Counted from the first letter of the stretch, positions 25,411 through 34,087 are shown. The stretch: DNA of 64,000 nucleotides from an uncultured Prevotellaceae bacterium (GCA_949295905.1 CASFNA010000016.1:62001-126000), one strand, 5' to 3'. Translations and numbers: made by a program. The notes: generated from the sequence alone by a model not told the origin.

Positions 25411-25671
25411 GGTTAATAAGATTTGCCTACAAATTTAATAAAAGTATGTATATCCGCAAAATAAAATCATGTTAATAAACTGTTTTTAAATGTTCGGCAT
25501 GTTGTAGTGGCGGTGGCGCGTTTTATGGCATAAAGATATTGTTTGTAGCATATGTCGTGGTTGTTGGTGTCTCGGTGTTGACAAAGTGTCGGCGTTTTGA
25601 ATGTTTAAAGGTCAGAAAGAAAGTTTTGATTTGTAACCGCCAGTCCGGCCCCTGACTTCCGCAGGCGTTGC

Positions 25672-25715
25672 GGTCGGCCGTCTTCCGCAATGCAAAAGAC
25701 GGCATTTTGTATAGT
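25672..25715. repeat. 22-bp repeat array A4 (2 units)
   Basis: Units start at 25672 (degenerate: GGTCGGCCGTCTTCCGC) and 25694 (AAAAGACGGCATTTTGT). A TAACCGCC motif lies upstream at about 25634. Nothing else is evident in 25411-25874. Confidence 0.7.
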
Positions 25716-25874
25716 AAGCAAATGTAGTCTGTTTTGTGATGGATTGTAAGTGGATGCGCGGTTTTACCGCGATGGTGTAAGCGTTTCCGTGCGTATGGAT
25801 GACGGTTTTCTGCCATGCCTCGTCCTTGCGGACTGGATGCCGGTTGCGGAGCGTATGCTCCGGGCAGGGCTGTG

Positions 25875-27284
25875 CTACTTCCTGAGTGTGAATTCGAAAC
25901 GCAGTCCGCCCGTGATGTTGTTGTTCACGCTTATCGTCCCACCGTGCAGCAACACCGAGTTCTTGACAATCGCCAGCCCCAGTCCCGTGCCGCCCATTTT
26001 GCGGCTGCGCCCTTTGTCTACGCGGTAGAACCGCTCGAAGAGCCGCGGCAGGTGCTCGTAAGGCACGCCCACGCCGTTGTCGCTGAACGTGAAGCTCCAC
26101 ATGCCGTCCGTCGGCGACGCCGTCAGGGTTATAGTAGTGCCCTCTCCGGCGTAGGCTATGGCGTTGTCTGTAAGGTTGCGGAACACGCTGTACAGCAGCG
26201 ACTGGTTGCCGCGCACGGTGACACCGTGCGGCAGCCGGTTGTCAAAGCGCATCTTGCGCTCGTTCATCTGCAAGGCGGTGTCCTTCATGATGCCCGTTAC
26301 CATGGCGTTGATGTCAACCGTCTCGAAGTCAACCATGTCGGGAGCGTCGTCAAGGCGGTTGAGCGTAGATATGTCGTGCAGCAGCGAGGCGAGTCGCTGC
26401 GACTGCGCGTAGCAGCGTTCAAGGAATTGCTGCTTCATCTTGTCGTTGGCGTTGGGGTTCTCCAGTATGGTCTCAAGATAGCCCTGTATGCTGGCCACCG
26501 GCGTCTTCAGCTCGTGCGCTATGTTCTGCGTCAGCTGGCGTTTCAGCACGTTCTGCTCCTCCTTTGTGCGTTGCAGCCGCTTGTATATTTTTATTATCCG
26601 CTCGGCTATTTCGCCCAGTTCGTCGCCCGGAAATCCCACAAGGTCTTCCGTGTCGAGGCTCTCGTTGTGGTCGGCGCGGCTGGCGAAGAGGCGCAGCTTG
26701 GTTATGTTGTCGCCCAGGCGGCTTACGAAGCGGTAAAGAATGAGCACGAGTATGAGCATCGCCACGAGCGAGAACCACAGGTAGTGCTGGTCTGCCTGCA
26801 ACGTTTCGGCCAGGCTGTTGTCGTATGGCAGCGCGCTGCGCAGCACGAGGTCGAACTCCGGCACGTACGTAGCCGAGTAGAAATATGTCTGCCCCATCGT
26901 CGAACTAAGGCGGCTGAAGTCGTATCCGCTGCCGTCTGTAAACGCCTCGCGCACCTCGCGCCGGTTGGTGTGCTTGTCCATCTTGGCGTAGTCCTTGTAC
27001 ATGTTGTCGTACACTACGGTGCCGTCGCGCTCAATCAGCGTTACGCGCAGGCCGTGCATGTGGTGGCTTTTCACGTAGCGGTCGATGGTCTCCTCGGAGT
27101 GGTTGCCGATGTATTCCAGCGTCTCCATCATGCGCGAGTTGTAGTCTTGCAGCCTCGCGTTGAGCGAGTTGATTTTGTATTCGCGCTCCCGGGCGTGCTG
27201 GAAGATTATGAAAGCCGCGGCGAATGCTATGAATACGGCCAGCACGCTGACGTAAAGACGTGTTCCTACGGAGGTTCTGAACAT
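25875..27284 (-). CDS. Sensor histidine kinase
   Basis: The 469-residue kinase has an N-terminal membrane anchor (YVSVLAVFIAFAAAFIIF) and a periplasmic sensor region of about 130 residues. A second span follows (HYLWFSLVAMLILVLILYRFV), then a HAMP-like linker and a coiled coil. The dimerisation H-box is NIAHELKTPVASIQGYLETIL. The ATPase part contains the N-box (VFRNLTDNAIAYA), the G1 box FSDNGVGVP, the F-box LFERFYRVDKGRSRKMGG and G2 TGLGLAIVK. It phosphorylates the response regulator encoded just upstream on the same strand (gap about 100 bp). The overall type is PhoR-like, but no phosphate-specific gene adjoins, so the signal is unknown. Confidence 0.93.
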   Translation of the reverse strand: MFRTSVGTRLYVSVLAVFIAFAAAFIIFQHAREREYKINSLNARLQDYNSRMMETLEYIGNHSEETIDRYVKSHHMHGLRVTLIERDGTVVYDNMYKDYAKMDKHTNRREVREAFTDGSGYDFSRLSSTMGQTYFYSATYVPEFDLVLRSALPYDNSLAETLQADQHYLWFSLVAMLILVLILYRFVSRLGDNITKLRLFASRADHNESLDTEDLVGFPGDELGEIAERIIKIYKRLQRTKEEQNVLKRQLTQNIAHELKTPVASIQGYLETILENPNANDKMKQQFLERCYAQSQRLASLLHDISTLNRLDDAPDMVDFETVDINAMVTGIMKDTALQMNERKMRFDNRLPHGVTVRGNQSLLYSVFRNLTDNAIAYAGEGTTITLTASPTDGMWSFTFSDNGVGVPYEHLPRLFERFYRVDKGRSRKMGGTGLGLAIVKNSVLLHGGTISVNNNITGGLRFEFTLRK

Positions 27285-27299
27285 AATTCTTATGTTATA

Positions 27300-27372
27300 A
27301 GGTTTTACGGTTGTACGGTTTTACGGTTGTACGGTATCACCTTATAACCGTAAAACCGTACAACCGTAAGGC
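27300..27372. repeat. Word-repeat inverted element (ACGGTTGTACGGTTTT type) inside the two-component operon
   Basis: Words GGTTTTACGGTTGTACGG on the left face CCGTAAAACCGTACAACCG on the right, making a strong imperfect hairpin. It lies between the response-regulator gene and the kinase gene, in the same transcript, and could attenuate kinase expression. Confidence 0.75.
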
Positions 27373-27384
27373 CGCAACAATACA

Positions 27385-28074
27385 CTATGCGTCGAAATAA
27401 TAGCCGAAGCCGAGACGCGTTACGATGCACTTCGAGAACTTGCCGATTTTCTTGCGCAGGCGTGTTATGTTGACATCCACTGTGCGGTCGAGCACCAGCA
27501 CGTCTTTCGGCCAGATGCGGTCGATTAGCTCCTGGCGCGAGAACACGCGCCCCTTCTCGTCGAGAAGCAGGTGCAGTATCTCGAATTCGGTCTTTGTGAA
27601 CGGCACGTCTTCGCCGTCGATGCTCACCGTCTTCTTGTCAAGGTTAAGCTCAAGGCCCTGGTACCGCAACACGTTCGACTGCTGTTCGCCGTTCCGCTCG
27701 GCCGTTCGGCGCAGCACGGCGCGTATCCTTACGAGCACCTCGCGTATGGAGAAAGGCTTTGATATGTAGTCGTCGGCACCGAGGTTGAAGCCCGTCACGG
27801 TGTCGTTCTCCGTGTCGCGGGCGGTCAGGAACACCACGGGGATGTCCCTGGTCTCGGGGTCTGCCTTCAGCTTCTTTGCCATGGCGAAGCCCGACATGCC
27901 GCCCATCATCACGTCGAGCAGCAACAGGTCGAAGCTCTTGATGTCCATTTCAAGAGCCTCTTCGGCCGAGTTGGCCGTCTCTACGGCGTAACCGTCGGTC
28001 TCAAGGTTGAACTTCAGGATTTCGCACAAGTCTTGTTCGTCGTCTACTACCAGTATTCTGTAATTGTTGTCCAT
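27385..28074 (-). CDS. OmpR/PhoB-family response regulator
   Basis: The 229-residue regulator starts MDNNYRILVVDDEQDLCEIL; the receiver domain has the acidic pair, the phosphoacceptor Asp in FDLLLLDVMMGG (about residue 54), the Thr in VVFLTARD and the Lys in DDYISKPFS. The C-terminal winged helix of the OmpR type follows (VPFTKTEFEILHLLLDEKGRVFSRQELIDRIW and VDVNITRLRKKIG). It binds DNA when phosphorylated by the kinase downstream. I take the ATG at 28074; the extra 13 codons upstream are not family-like. A TACTTTTG on the minus strand at 28099-28106 is the likely -7 element, 25 bp before the ATG. The regulon is unknown. Confidence 0.94.
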   Translation of the reverse strand: MDNNYRILVVDDEQDLCEILKFNLETDGYAVETANSAEEALEMDIKSFDLLLLDVMMGGMSGFAMAKKLKADPETRDIPVVFLTARDTENDTVTGFNLGADDYISKPFSIREVLVRIRAVLRRTAERNGEQQSNVLRYQGLELNLDKKTVSIDGEDVPFTKTEFEILHLLLDEKGRVFSRQELIDRIWPKDVLVLDRTVDVNITRLRKKIGKFSKCIVTRLGFGYYFDA

Positions 28075-28158
28075 AAACTTTGTTTTTAATACCCGTTGCA
28101 AAAGTACCGACAAATGTATTCATATCTGTTACGGAGATGTTACAATGCTGTTAAACAT

Positions 28159-28255
28159 AAGCCCCTCCTTAACCCTCCCGAGGAAGGGATTCTGGGCGCA
28201 TACGTCACATGGATGGAGCAATGCTTCCTCCCCCGGGAGGGTTGGTGAGGGGCTT
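28159..28255. repeat. GC-rich inverted repeat R2
   Basis: It opens AAGCCCCTCCTTAACCCTCC and closes GGGAGGGTTGGTGAGGGGCTT with imperfect arms and a central loop. It lies between the response-regulator promoter and the rmuC stop. Confidence 0.8.
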
Positions 28256-28262
28256 ACAAGCC

Positions 28263-29597
28263 TTACTCTTCCGGCAGTTTGCGCCTAGGGTTCTCCTTTG
28301 CTCCCATCTCTACGAGCTTCCGCGCTGACGTGACGAAGCCGCGGTTGCCGGTCATGGCCTTCTTTGCGTCGTCGTAAGCGGCCTGCACCGCTTCTACGTT
28401 ACGCCCTATTTTGTCGAAACGTTCTACGAACAGGGCGACGCGCTCCACCAGCGAGTTGGCCAGTCCGAACACCTGTTCCTGGTTGTCGGCCTGCCTCTGT
28501 TGCGTCCACGCTATTTGCAGGAGGCGCAGCAGCGAGAACAGGTTTTGCTCGCCGGTTATGACTACGTTGCGCTCGAAGGCGTAGTTCCAAAGCGTAGCGT
28601 CGGCCGAGACGGCAAGTTGCATGGCCGCCTCCTGCGGAACGAACATTATTACGAAGTCGAGCGTAGTGCCGCCTTCCATTGAGTATTTGCCGTAGCTTTT
28701 GGCCGACAACTCGTCAACATGCCGGCGCACGCTCTTGACGTGCTCGTCCAAGTAACGCTTGCGCTCGTCGTCGGTCTCGGCGTTGACGTAGCCTATGAAG
28801 GCCGTGAGCGACGCCTTCGAGTCTATTATTACGTCCTTGTGGTCGGGGTAATGCAGCACCACGTCGGGGCGCATCATGTCGTCGGTGTCGTCGTTGCGGA
28901 TGACGTTCCCTTTCGAGTCGCGCATGGTGTACTGCACGTCGTACTCCACGCCTTTGGTGAAGCCGAACTTGTCGAGCAAATCGTTGAGCTTCATTTCGCC
29001 GAAATCGCCCTGCACCTTCGGCCCCGTCTGCAACGCCTTCGACAGCTTTTCGGCCTCCGCGCCGAGGCTGGTCGTAGTGGCGTGCATCTGCCGCAGCTGT
29101 TCGCTTAGCGACGCCGTTGAGCGCGTAAACGACTCGCGGTTGTCGTCCATCGACTTCTTCATCTCGTCCATAACCGCCTTCATCGGGGCCAGGATGGAGT
29201 CCATCTGCGTGCGGTTGGTGCGGTCAAGCTCCTCAGAACGCTGCTTCAAGAGCCGCTCGGTGGTGGTGTTGAGCTGCTCCTGCACCAACTTCAGCCGCTC
29301 GGCAAACTGCCTGTCGAGCATCGCCGTGCGCTCTTCCTTGTCGCGCTCGTGCCTCCGCTCGGCCTCTTCAAGCTGCGTTTCATACTGCCGCTTGGCCTCC
29401 GCAAGCTGCCGTTCGTGCTCGCGCTTGGCGGCGTCAAGCTGTCCTGTCAGCATCTCGGCCTCTCGTTGCCTGGCCGAAACTTCGCTTGAGAGCGACGTGA
29501 TGCGCTCGTTCTGTTCCTTGGCTCTGCGCTGGTTGGCGAGCATAAACACTACGGCGGCGATGAGCGCGCCTGCTAAGAAAAGGAGGATAGATGTCAT
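28263..29597 (-). CDS. rmuC: DNA recombination protein RmuC
   Basis: The 444-residue protein has one N-terminal membrane anchor (SILLFLAGALIAAVVFMLA) and a long coiled coil from about 25 to 190, rich in Glu, Arg and Gln. The RmuC nuclease-like domain follows: KVQGDFGEMKLNDLLDKFGFTKG, MRPDVVLHYPDHKDVIIDSKASLTAFIGY and FVIMFVPQEAAM, the family signature. RmuC limits inversions between short inverted repeats and is a predicted restriction-endonuclease-fold nuclease. That is of interest in a genome with so many inverted repeats. Its promoter carries TATCTTTG (minus strand, 29624-29631) just upstream of the ATG. The stop lies a few bases from repeat R2. Confidence 0.93.
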   Translation of the reverse strand: MTSILLFLAGALIAAVVFMLANQRRAKEQNERITSLSSEVSARQREAEMLTGQLDAAKREHERQLAEAKRQYETQLEEAERRHERDKEERTAMLDRQFAERLKLVQEQLNTTTERLLKQRSEELDRTNRTQMDSILAPMKAVMDEMKKSMDDNRESFTRSTASLSEQLRQMHATTTSLGAEAEKLSKALQTGPKVQGDFGEMKLNDLLDKFGFTKGVEYDVQYTMRDSKGNVIRNDDTDDMMRPDVVLHYPDHKDVIIDSKASLTAFIGYVNAETDDERKRYLDEHVKSVRRHVDELSAKSYGKYSMEGGTTLDFVIMFVPQEAAMQLAVSADATLWNYAFERNVVITGEQNLFSLLRLLQIAWTQQRQADNQEQVFGLANSLVERVALFVERFDKIGRNVEAVQAAYDDAKKAMTGNRGFVTSARKLVEMGAKENPRRKLPEE

Positions 29598-29761
29598 CTT
29601 TGTCGTGTTCAGATGTTATATTGCAAAGATAATGCAAGCGAGTGGAAAGAAAGCTTGCTTTCAATTTCCCGAGCGCAGCTTATCTTATGCAAAGATATAG
29701 AATATCGGCGATACTCGCAAACGATGCCGTCAAAAATTAAAACGGAAGCCGTTGGCCGTGC

Positions 29762-29849
29762 AAAAGGCGGCAAACGGCGTTGTAAAAGGTGGCCTTTTGG
29801 CTTGCGAAAGGCCACCTTTGGCAGACTGAAAGACGGCCTTTCGGAATTG
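29762..29849. repeat. 22-bp repeat array A5 (4 units)
   Basis: Units start at 29762, 29784, 29806 and 29828. Cores are AAAAGGCGGCAAACGGC (degenerate), AAAAGGTGGCCTTTTGG, GAAAGGCCACCTTTGGC and GAAAGACGGCCTTTCGG. With the MITE-like element at 30069 it accounts for most of the recognisable content of 29598-30240. Confidence 0.85.
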
Positions 29850-30068
29850 AAAGGAAAACGTGCCGGAATGCTTACGGTTACATATCGTTTATATATATTA
29901 TAGAATAACGTAAGCATCAGTATCGCTTTTGCTTATAGTTTTCACTGCTTGTTTTTATACTGATACAAAAACGACGCGCCTCTCGCCGCTTGGCAATGTG
30001 CAAACGACGAGGGGCGGAAAGAGATATGACGGCTGTTATGCGTTATGTTAAGGCTTGCACTTGGTATG

Positions 30069-30223
30069 AAACACCCTTTGTAGGGACATAATTTATTATG
30101 TCCGTATGTTCTGAAAGAACATTTTTAATGTGCTACGCTTGATTAATACGCCTCTTCGCGGCGTGCGGACATAATGAACCGGAGGTCAGCGTTAAGCTAA
30201 TTATGTCCCTACAAAGGATGTTT
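30069..30223. mobile_element. MITE-like element with 25-bp terminal inverted repeats
   Basis: The left end 30069-30093 (AAACACCCTTTGTAGGGACA...) and the right end 30199-30223 are inverted copies with one mismatch. A nested pair, ATTATGTCCG at 30095-30104 and CGGACATAAT at 30166-30175, lies inside. There is no coding capacity in 155 bp, so it would move only with a transposase from elsewhere. Confidence 0.75.
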
Positions 30224-30240
30224 TTTATATTTGATTAATA

Positions 30241-31746
30241 TCATTCTGTTGTTTGCGTCTTGGGCCAGTTGACGAGAAACAGCCGCTCGGTGGCGCGCGT
30301 GAAGGCTGTGTAGAGCCAGTGGATGTAGTCGGGAGTGAGCATGTCGTCGGTCATGTAGCCCTGGTCTACGTAGACGTGAGCCCACTGGCCGCCCTGCGCC
30401 TTGTGGCAGGTTACGGCGTAGGCGAACTTCACTTGGAGGGCGTTATAGAACCTGTCTTCGCGCACTTGCTTCATTCGGTCGGCCTTGAGGGGTATGTCCT
30501 GATAGTCGTCAAGTACGGCGTTGAACAGCTGTTCGCTCTGCTGGCGCGTCAGTGCGGGTGCTTCAGACGTAAGCGTGTCGAGCATTACGGTAGCCTGAAG
30601 TTCGTAGTCGCCGTAGTCGGGGAACTGGAGCCACACGTCGGCAAAGCGGAATCCGTACAGCTCCCTTACGTTGCGCACGCGCCGGATGCACGCCCGGTCG
30701 CCGTTGGCGATGAACAGCCCCACCCGTCCTCCCCATTGGGGAGGTGCTTGGCTACCGTCACCTACGGGCTGTTCCCTCCCCGTTGGGGAGGTCGGGAGGG
30801 GCTCTTTTTCCTTCTCCAGCCAATAATAGTTGTTCTTTACCACCATGAGCATGTCGCCGGCGGTAAGCTCCTCCTCGCGTCCGAGCACCATGTTGCGTAT
30901 TCCGGCGTTGTATATGTTGGCGCGCTTGTTGCTCCGCGTCACGACGATTGTCTCGTCCATGCCCACCTCAGAGTAGCTGCCGTTAAGCTGCTCGATAAGC
31001 TCGTCGCCTGGCACCATGCGTATGTCGGCAAAGCTTTTGAAGCGTACAAGGGGCAGCTCGGTCACTTCGTCGTGCGTCACCATGCGGCGTATGATGGTCG
31101 CGTTGTACAGTATGCCCGAGCCTTCGGCCTGTCGCAGCACCTCTTCCAGCTCGCACCGGTACACCTTCAGACTGTACCCTGCCATGTATTCGGCCGACAA
31201 GGCGGGCGACTCTTCAGCGCCAACGGGCGGCAGCTGGGCCTTGTCTCCGATGAACATCATGCGGCAGTTGCGCCCCGAGTAGACAAAGCTGACGAGGTCG
31301 TCGAGCAGGCGGCCCGTGCCGAAGTGCATCGTCTCTACCGCCCCTCCGTTGGCTATCATCGAGGCTTCGTCCACCATGAAGAGCGTGTCTTGCGCCAGGT
31401 TGTCGTTCAGGTTGAAGCGGCTGTCCTCGCCGGTGAAGGCCTTTTGCCTGTATATGCGGCGGTGTATGGTGAACGCCTGGCGGCCCGCGTTGAGCGAGAA
31501 CACCTTGGCTGCACGCCCGGTGGGGGCCAGTAGCACCGTCTTCTGCCGCAACATGGTCATCGTCTTGACCATTGCGGCGGCCAAGGAGGTCTTGCCCGTA
31601 CCGGCGGAACCACGCAAAATCATCACCGCGTGGCTGTCCCTATCGGTCATGAAGCGGCAAAACGTGTCTATCGCAACGGCCTGTTCGCGTGTAGGAACAA
31701 GGCCGAAAGCCTGCCTTACGAGCAGTGCCAGTTCGTCAACAATCAT
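30241..31746 (-). CDS. RecD-like ATP-dependent DNA helicase with an in-frame repeat insertion
   Basis: The 501-residue protein is a superfamily 1B helicase. The Walker A motif is LRGSAGTGKTSLA (G46 to T53), followed by LLAPTGRAAKVF, HRRIY, the DEAS box FMVDEASMIA and FIGDKAQLPPVGAE. The C-terminal helicase core ends VTCHKAQGGQWAHVYVD and LYTAFTRATERLFLVNW. It should unwind DNA from a 5' end; family members work in repair or conjugation-related processing. Residues about 315-344 (EPLPTSPTGREQ...PQWGGRVGL) are encoded by GC-rich repeat R3. That segment lies in a loop between YYWLEKEK and FIANGD, which are usually close together in relatives. All helicase motifs are intact. It is divergent from the pilin-like/DUF3822/rsmD genes. 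Confidence 0.93.
   Translation of the reverse strand: MIVDELALLVRQAFGLVPTREQAVAIDTFCRFMTDRDSHAVMILRGSAGTGKTSLAAAMVKTMTMLRQKTVLLAPTGRAAKVFSLNAGRQAFTIHRRIYRQKAFTGEDSRFNLNDNLAQDTLFMVDEASMIANGGAVETMHFGTGRLLDDLVSFVYSGRNCRMMFIGDKAQLPPVGAEESPALSAEYMAGYSLKVYRCELEEVLRQAEGSGILYNATIIRRMVTHDEVTELPLVRFKSFADIRMVPGDELIEQLNGSYSEVGMDETIVVTRSNKRANIYNAGIRNMVLGREEELTAGDMLMVVKNNYYWLEKEKEPLPTSPTGREQPVGDGSQAPPQWGGRVGLFIANGDRACIRRVRNVRELYGFRFADVWLQFPDYGDYELQATVMLDTLTSEAPALTRQQSEQLFNAVLDDYQDIPLKADRMKQVREDRFYNALQVKFAYAVTCHKAQGGQWAHVYVDQGYMTDDMLTPDYIHWLYTAFTRATERLFLVNWPKTQTTE
30717..30803. repeat. GC-rich inverted repeat R3, in frame inside the RecD-like gene
   Basis: It opens GCCCCACCCGTCCTCCCC and closes GGGGAGGTCGGGAGGGGC, with a loop near 30746-30774. 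Its length of about 87 bp is a multiple of three, and no stop codon arises in the helicase frame. Confidence 0.85.
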
Positions 31747-31907
31747 CAGTTTTTAACTTAAAGGTTTGGTCTTACGGATAATTTGGAGTATTTTTGCAAC
31801 GCACAAGATGCGCCAGCATGATGCAAACTTACTAATAATAATTGGTATAACATGCTGCGCATACTCATTAAATAGTTTTTTATCCAAGGCAAACGCCGTT
31901 TTCGGGG

Positions 31908-32387
31908 ATGGTCAAAATCAAAAGAAACTACATTTTGGGCGCGCTTGCCGCCGCATTGGCCGTAGCGTGTGCGCTCAGCATATACGCCCCGATACGGTTT
32001 GACAGGTTGCGTGCCGCACGCGAACAGGCGGTGAAGCAGCGGCTGGTGAAAATCAGGTACGCCGAGGAACGTTACCGCAAGGCTAACGGAACATACACCG
32101 ACAACTTCGGAGAGCTGGTTAAGCACGGATATCTTGCCGACTCCTTGCAATACATTCCGTTCACGGAAGGCAAGAAGTTCGACATCGCCGTCAACACGCA
32201 AATAGGCAAGTCAGGGCGGCAAATACCGCTGATGGAGTGCGGTGCGGGCTATGAAGACTATCTCGAAGGACTTGACGGGAACAGCGTCTCAAACCTTGTT
32301 GAAGAAGCGAACAACGCCGGACGTTACCCCGGACTTAAAATAGGAGACTTAATCACACCCAACGACAATGCAGGAAACTGGGAATAA
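31908..32387 (+). CDS. Pilin-like single-pass membrane or secreted protein
   Basis: The 159-residue protein starts MVKIKRNYILGALAAALAVACALSIYAP, a basic N terminus and one long hydrophobic helix. A coiled, charged helix follows (LRAAREQAVKQRLVKIRYAEERYRKANGTYTDNFGELV). That layout, with an A-[ED]-[ED]-x-Y-[KR]-x-x-x-G-x-Y stretch, resembles the N-terminal helix of pseudopilins and of the Bacteroidales protein often found before DUF3822. The rest has no motif I know. It overlaps DUF3822 by 20 bp, so the two are coupled. It probably acts at the inner membrane or periplasm. The upstream gap from the divergent helicase is about 160 bp and must hold both promoters. Confidence 0.82.
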   Translation: MVKIKRNYILGALAAALAVACALSIYAPIRFDRLRAAREQAVKQRLVKIRYAEERYRKANGTYTDNFGELVKHGYLADSLQYIPFTEGKKFDIAVNTQIGKSGRQIPLMECGAGYEDYLEGLDGNSVSNLVEEANNAGRYPGLKIGDLITPNDNAGNWE

Positions 32388-33255
32388 GATATTTCTACAG
32401 ACGGGCCGACGGGCTGACACTGCGGCTGATGCACAGGCCGACTTGTCATCCCGCACCTTGTCAACCAAGAAGAAGCCGCGCCTTACCATCCGTGTAGGCC
32501 GCCACACCTTGTCTTTCTCCGCTCTCGACCCGGGCAGTGCGGCAGGCGTAATATTCGAGCCTTACACCGTAAGGAGTGGAATATCCATGGCTGCAAACCT
32601 TAGGGAAGCGCTCAAGGAAATCAACCTGCAACCCGACGGATGGCAGCGGGCGATGGTGCTTGTTGACTCGCCCGTGCTGATGGTTCCTGTCGATGAATAC
32701 AAGGATTCGCTTAAAGACGTGTACTATCATCACGCCATAACCGGCCGCACCGGCGAGACGGTTATGCACACCGTGCTGCCTTCGCTCAACGCGGTGGCCG
32801 TATATTCGATGAACAAAGACCTGAAGCTGGTCGTTGACGACCATTTCGGCGATGTGCGTTACACCCATGTCTGCGCCCCTGTATGGGAACATCTGTACCG
32901 CCGCAGCTTCACCGGCGTGAGGCAGAAGCTGTACGCTTATTTCCATGACAAGAAGCTCGATGTGTTTAGTTTCCAGCAAAACCGCTTTAAGTTCACCAAC
33001 AGTTTTGACACAAACCTTGCTCCAGACGCCGTCTACTTCATACTGAACGTGTGGAAGCAGCTGGCCTTTGACAACCGCCGCGACGAGCTTCACCTCGTAG
33101 GCGAGCTGCCGGGACGAGACGAACTCGTGCAAGAGCTGCGCCAGTTCGTGCAAAACGTATATGTAATCAATCCCAAAGCAGAGTTCAACAGGGCGCCAAT
33201 CACCGAGATAAAAGGTCTGCCATACGACTTGATGACATACTTCTTGAAGGGCTAA
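32368..33255 (+). CDS. DUF3822 family protein
   Basis: This 295-residue protein matches DUF3822, a Bacteroidetes family with an actin/ASKHA-like appearance: LTIRVGRHTLSFSAL, ALKEINL, AMVLVDSPVLMVPVDEY, HTVLPSLNAVAVYSMNKDL and an end in EIKGLPYDLMTYFLKG. It lacks a signal peptide and membrane segment. The function is unknown. It is almost always next to rsmD, as here, and is probably co-transcribed with the pilin-like gene, whose 3' end it overlaps by 20 bp. A 158-bp word-repeat element separates it from rsmD, which breaks the usually tight spacing. Confidence 0.88.
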   Translation: MQETGNKIFLQTGRRADTAADAQADLSSRTLSTKKKPRLTIRVGRHTLSFSALDPGSAAGVIFEPYTVRSGISMAANLREALKEINLQPDGWQRAMVLVDSPVLMVPVDEYKDSLKDVYYHHAITGRTGETVMHTVLPSLNAVAVYSMNKDLKLVVDDHFGDVRYTHVCAPVWEHLYRRSFTGVRQKLYAYFHDKKLDVFSFQQNRFKFTNSFDTNLAPDAVYFILNVWKQLAFDNRRDELHLVGELPGRDELVQELRQFVQNVYVINPKAEFNRAPITEIKGLPYDLMTYFLKG

Positions 33256-33415
33256 GAATTAAGAGTTAAGAATTAAGAAAATATGCCTTGTACAATTCGT
33301 AATGGTATTTTTCTTAATTAGCTTGACGCTGACTTTCAGTTCTTAACTCTTAATTCTTAATTCACAAAGCATCTCTTTCTTAGTTCTTAACTCTTAATTT
33401 TTAATTCACAAAGTG
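33254..33415. repeat. Word-repeat inverted element, full-length copy ending at the rsmD GTG start
   Basis: Words TAAGAATTAAGAGTTAAG (33256-33280) face TTCTTAACTCTTAATTC on the right. Between them is an unrelated loop plus the shared motif CTTAATTAGCTTGACGCTG (33313-33331). The element ends TTAATTCACAAAGTG, whose GTG is the rsmD start codon. The copy at 55074-55233 has the same length and order. Confidence 0.85.
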
Positions 33416-33985
33416 CGAATAATCACCGGAATATACAAGGGACGCCATTTCGACATTCCCAAGACGTTCAAGGCGAGGCCGACTACCGACTTCGCGAAGG
33501 AAAACATTTTCAATGTGCTTAACGGTTACATCGACCTCGACGGGGCAACGGCTCTCGACTTGTTCTCGGGCACCGGCAGCATATCCCTCGAACTCCTTTC
33601 ACGCGGATGCTCGTCAGTCATAAGCGTTGAGGCCGACCGTGACCATCACGCTTTCATCCGCCAGTGCCTCAAGAAACTCGGAACGGACAAGTGTGTGCCC
33701 CTGCGCGGCGACGTGTTCCGCTTCTTGAAGAGCTGCCACCAGCAGTTCGACTTCATCTTCGCCGACCCTCCTTACGCCCTGCCCGAACTGCCTACGCTGC
33801 CCCGGCTCATCCTCGAACGCCGTCTGTTGAAGCCCGGCGGCGTGTTCGTTTTCGAGCACGGCAAGCACAATTCGTTTGAAGATGTGCCAGGATTTGTCGA
33901 GCACCGCGCTTATGGAAGCGTCAACTTCAGCATATTCAGACCGCAGGATGAAACACAAACCGTGGTCGAGGAAGAGCGTCATTAA
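33413..33985 (+). CDS. rsmD: 16S rRNA (guanine(966)-N2)-methyltransferase RsmD
   Basis: The 190-residue protein starts with GTG (MRIITGIYKGRHFDIPKTFKARPTTDFAKE), the standard RsmD opening including RPTTDFAKENIFN. The SAM-binding motif is ALDLFSGTGSISLELLSRG and the catalytic motif is FIFADPPYALPEL (D-P-P-Y in place of N-P-P-Y). It methylates N2 of G966 in 16S rRNA during 30S assembly. The GTG start is provided by the end of a word-repeat element. There is no alternative ATG that preserves the conserved N terminus. An 18-bp perfect terminator stem includes the stop codon. Confidence 0.94.
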   Translation: MRIITGIYKGRHFDIPKTFKARPTTDFAKENIFNVLNGYIDLDGATALDLFSGTGSISLELLSRGCSSVISVEADRDHHAFIRQCLKKLGTDKCVPLRGDVFRFLKSCHQQFDFIFADPPYALPELPTLPRLILERRLLKPGGVFVFEHGKHNSFEDVPGFVEHRAYGSVNFSIFRPQDETQTVVEEERH

Positions 33986-34016
33986 AAGCGATTTCGCTTT
34001 TAATGACGCTCTTTTT
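33973..34016 (+). terminator. Strong terminator overlapping the rsmD stop codon
   Basis: The 18-bp arms AGAGCGTCATTAAAAGCG (33973-33990) and their exact reverse complement (33995-34012) enclose a 4-base loop and run into TTTTT. The TAA stop lies within the left arm. Confidence 0.9.
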
Positions 34017-34087
34017 GTATTGTAATTATGGTAGGTGTCAAGCCTATAATATTGCTTTTATTCTCCATTCCCGGGCATTTTACGTAT

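Noticed and set aside
30717-30803. An intein or a pseudogene lesion in the RecD-like helicase
   Set aside because: The insert is too short for an intein, lacks splicing motifs, keeps the frame, and clearly belongs to the dispersed GC-rich repeat family.
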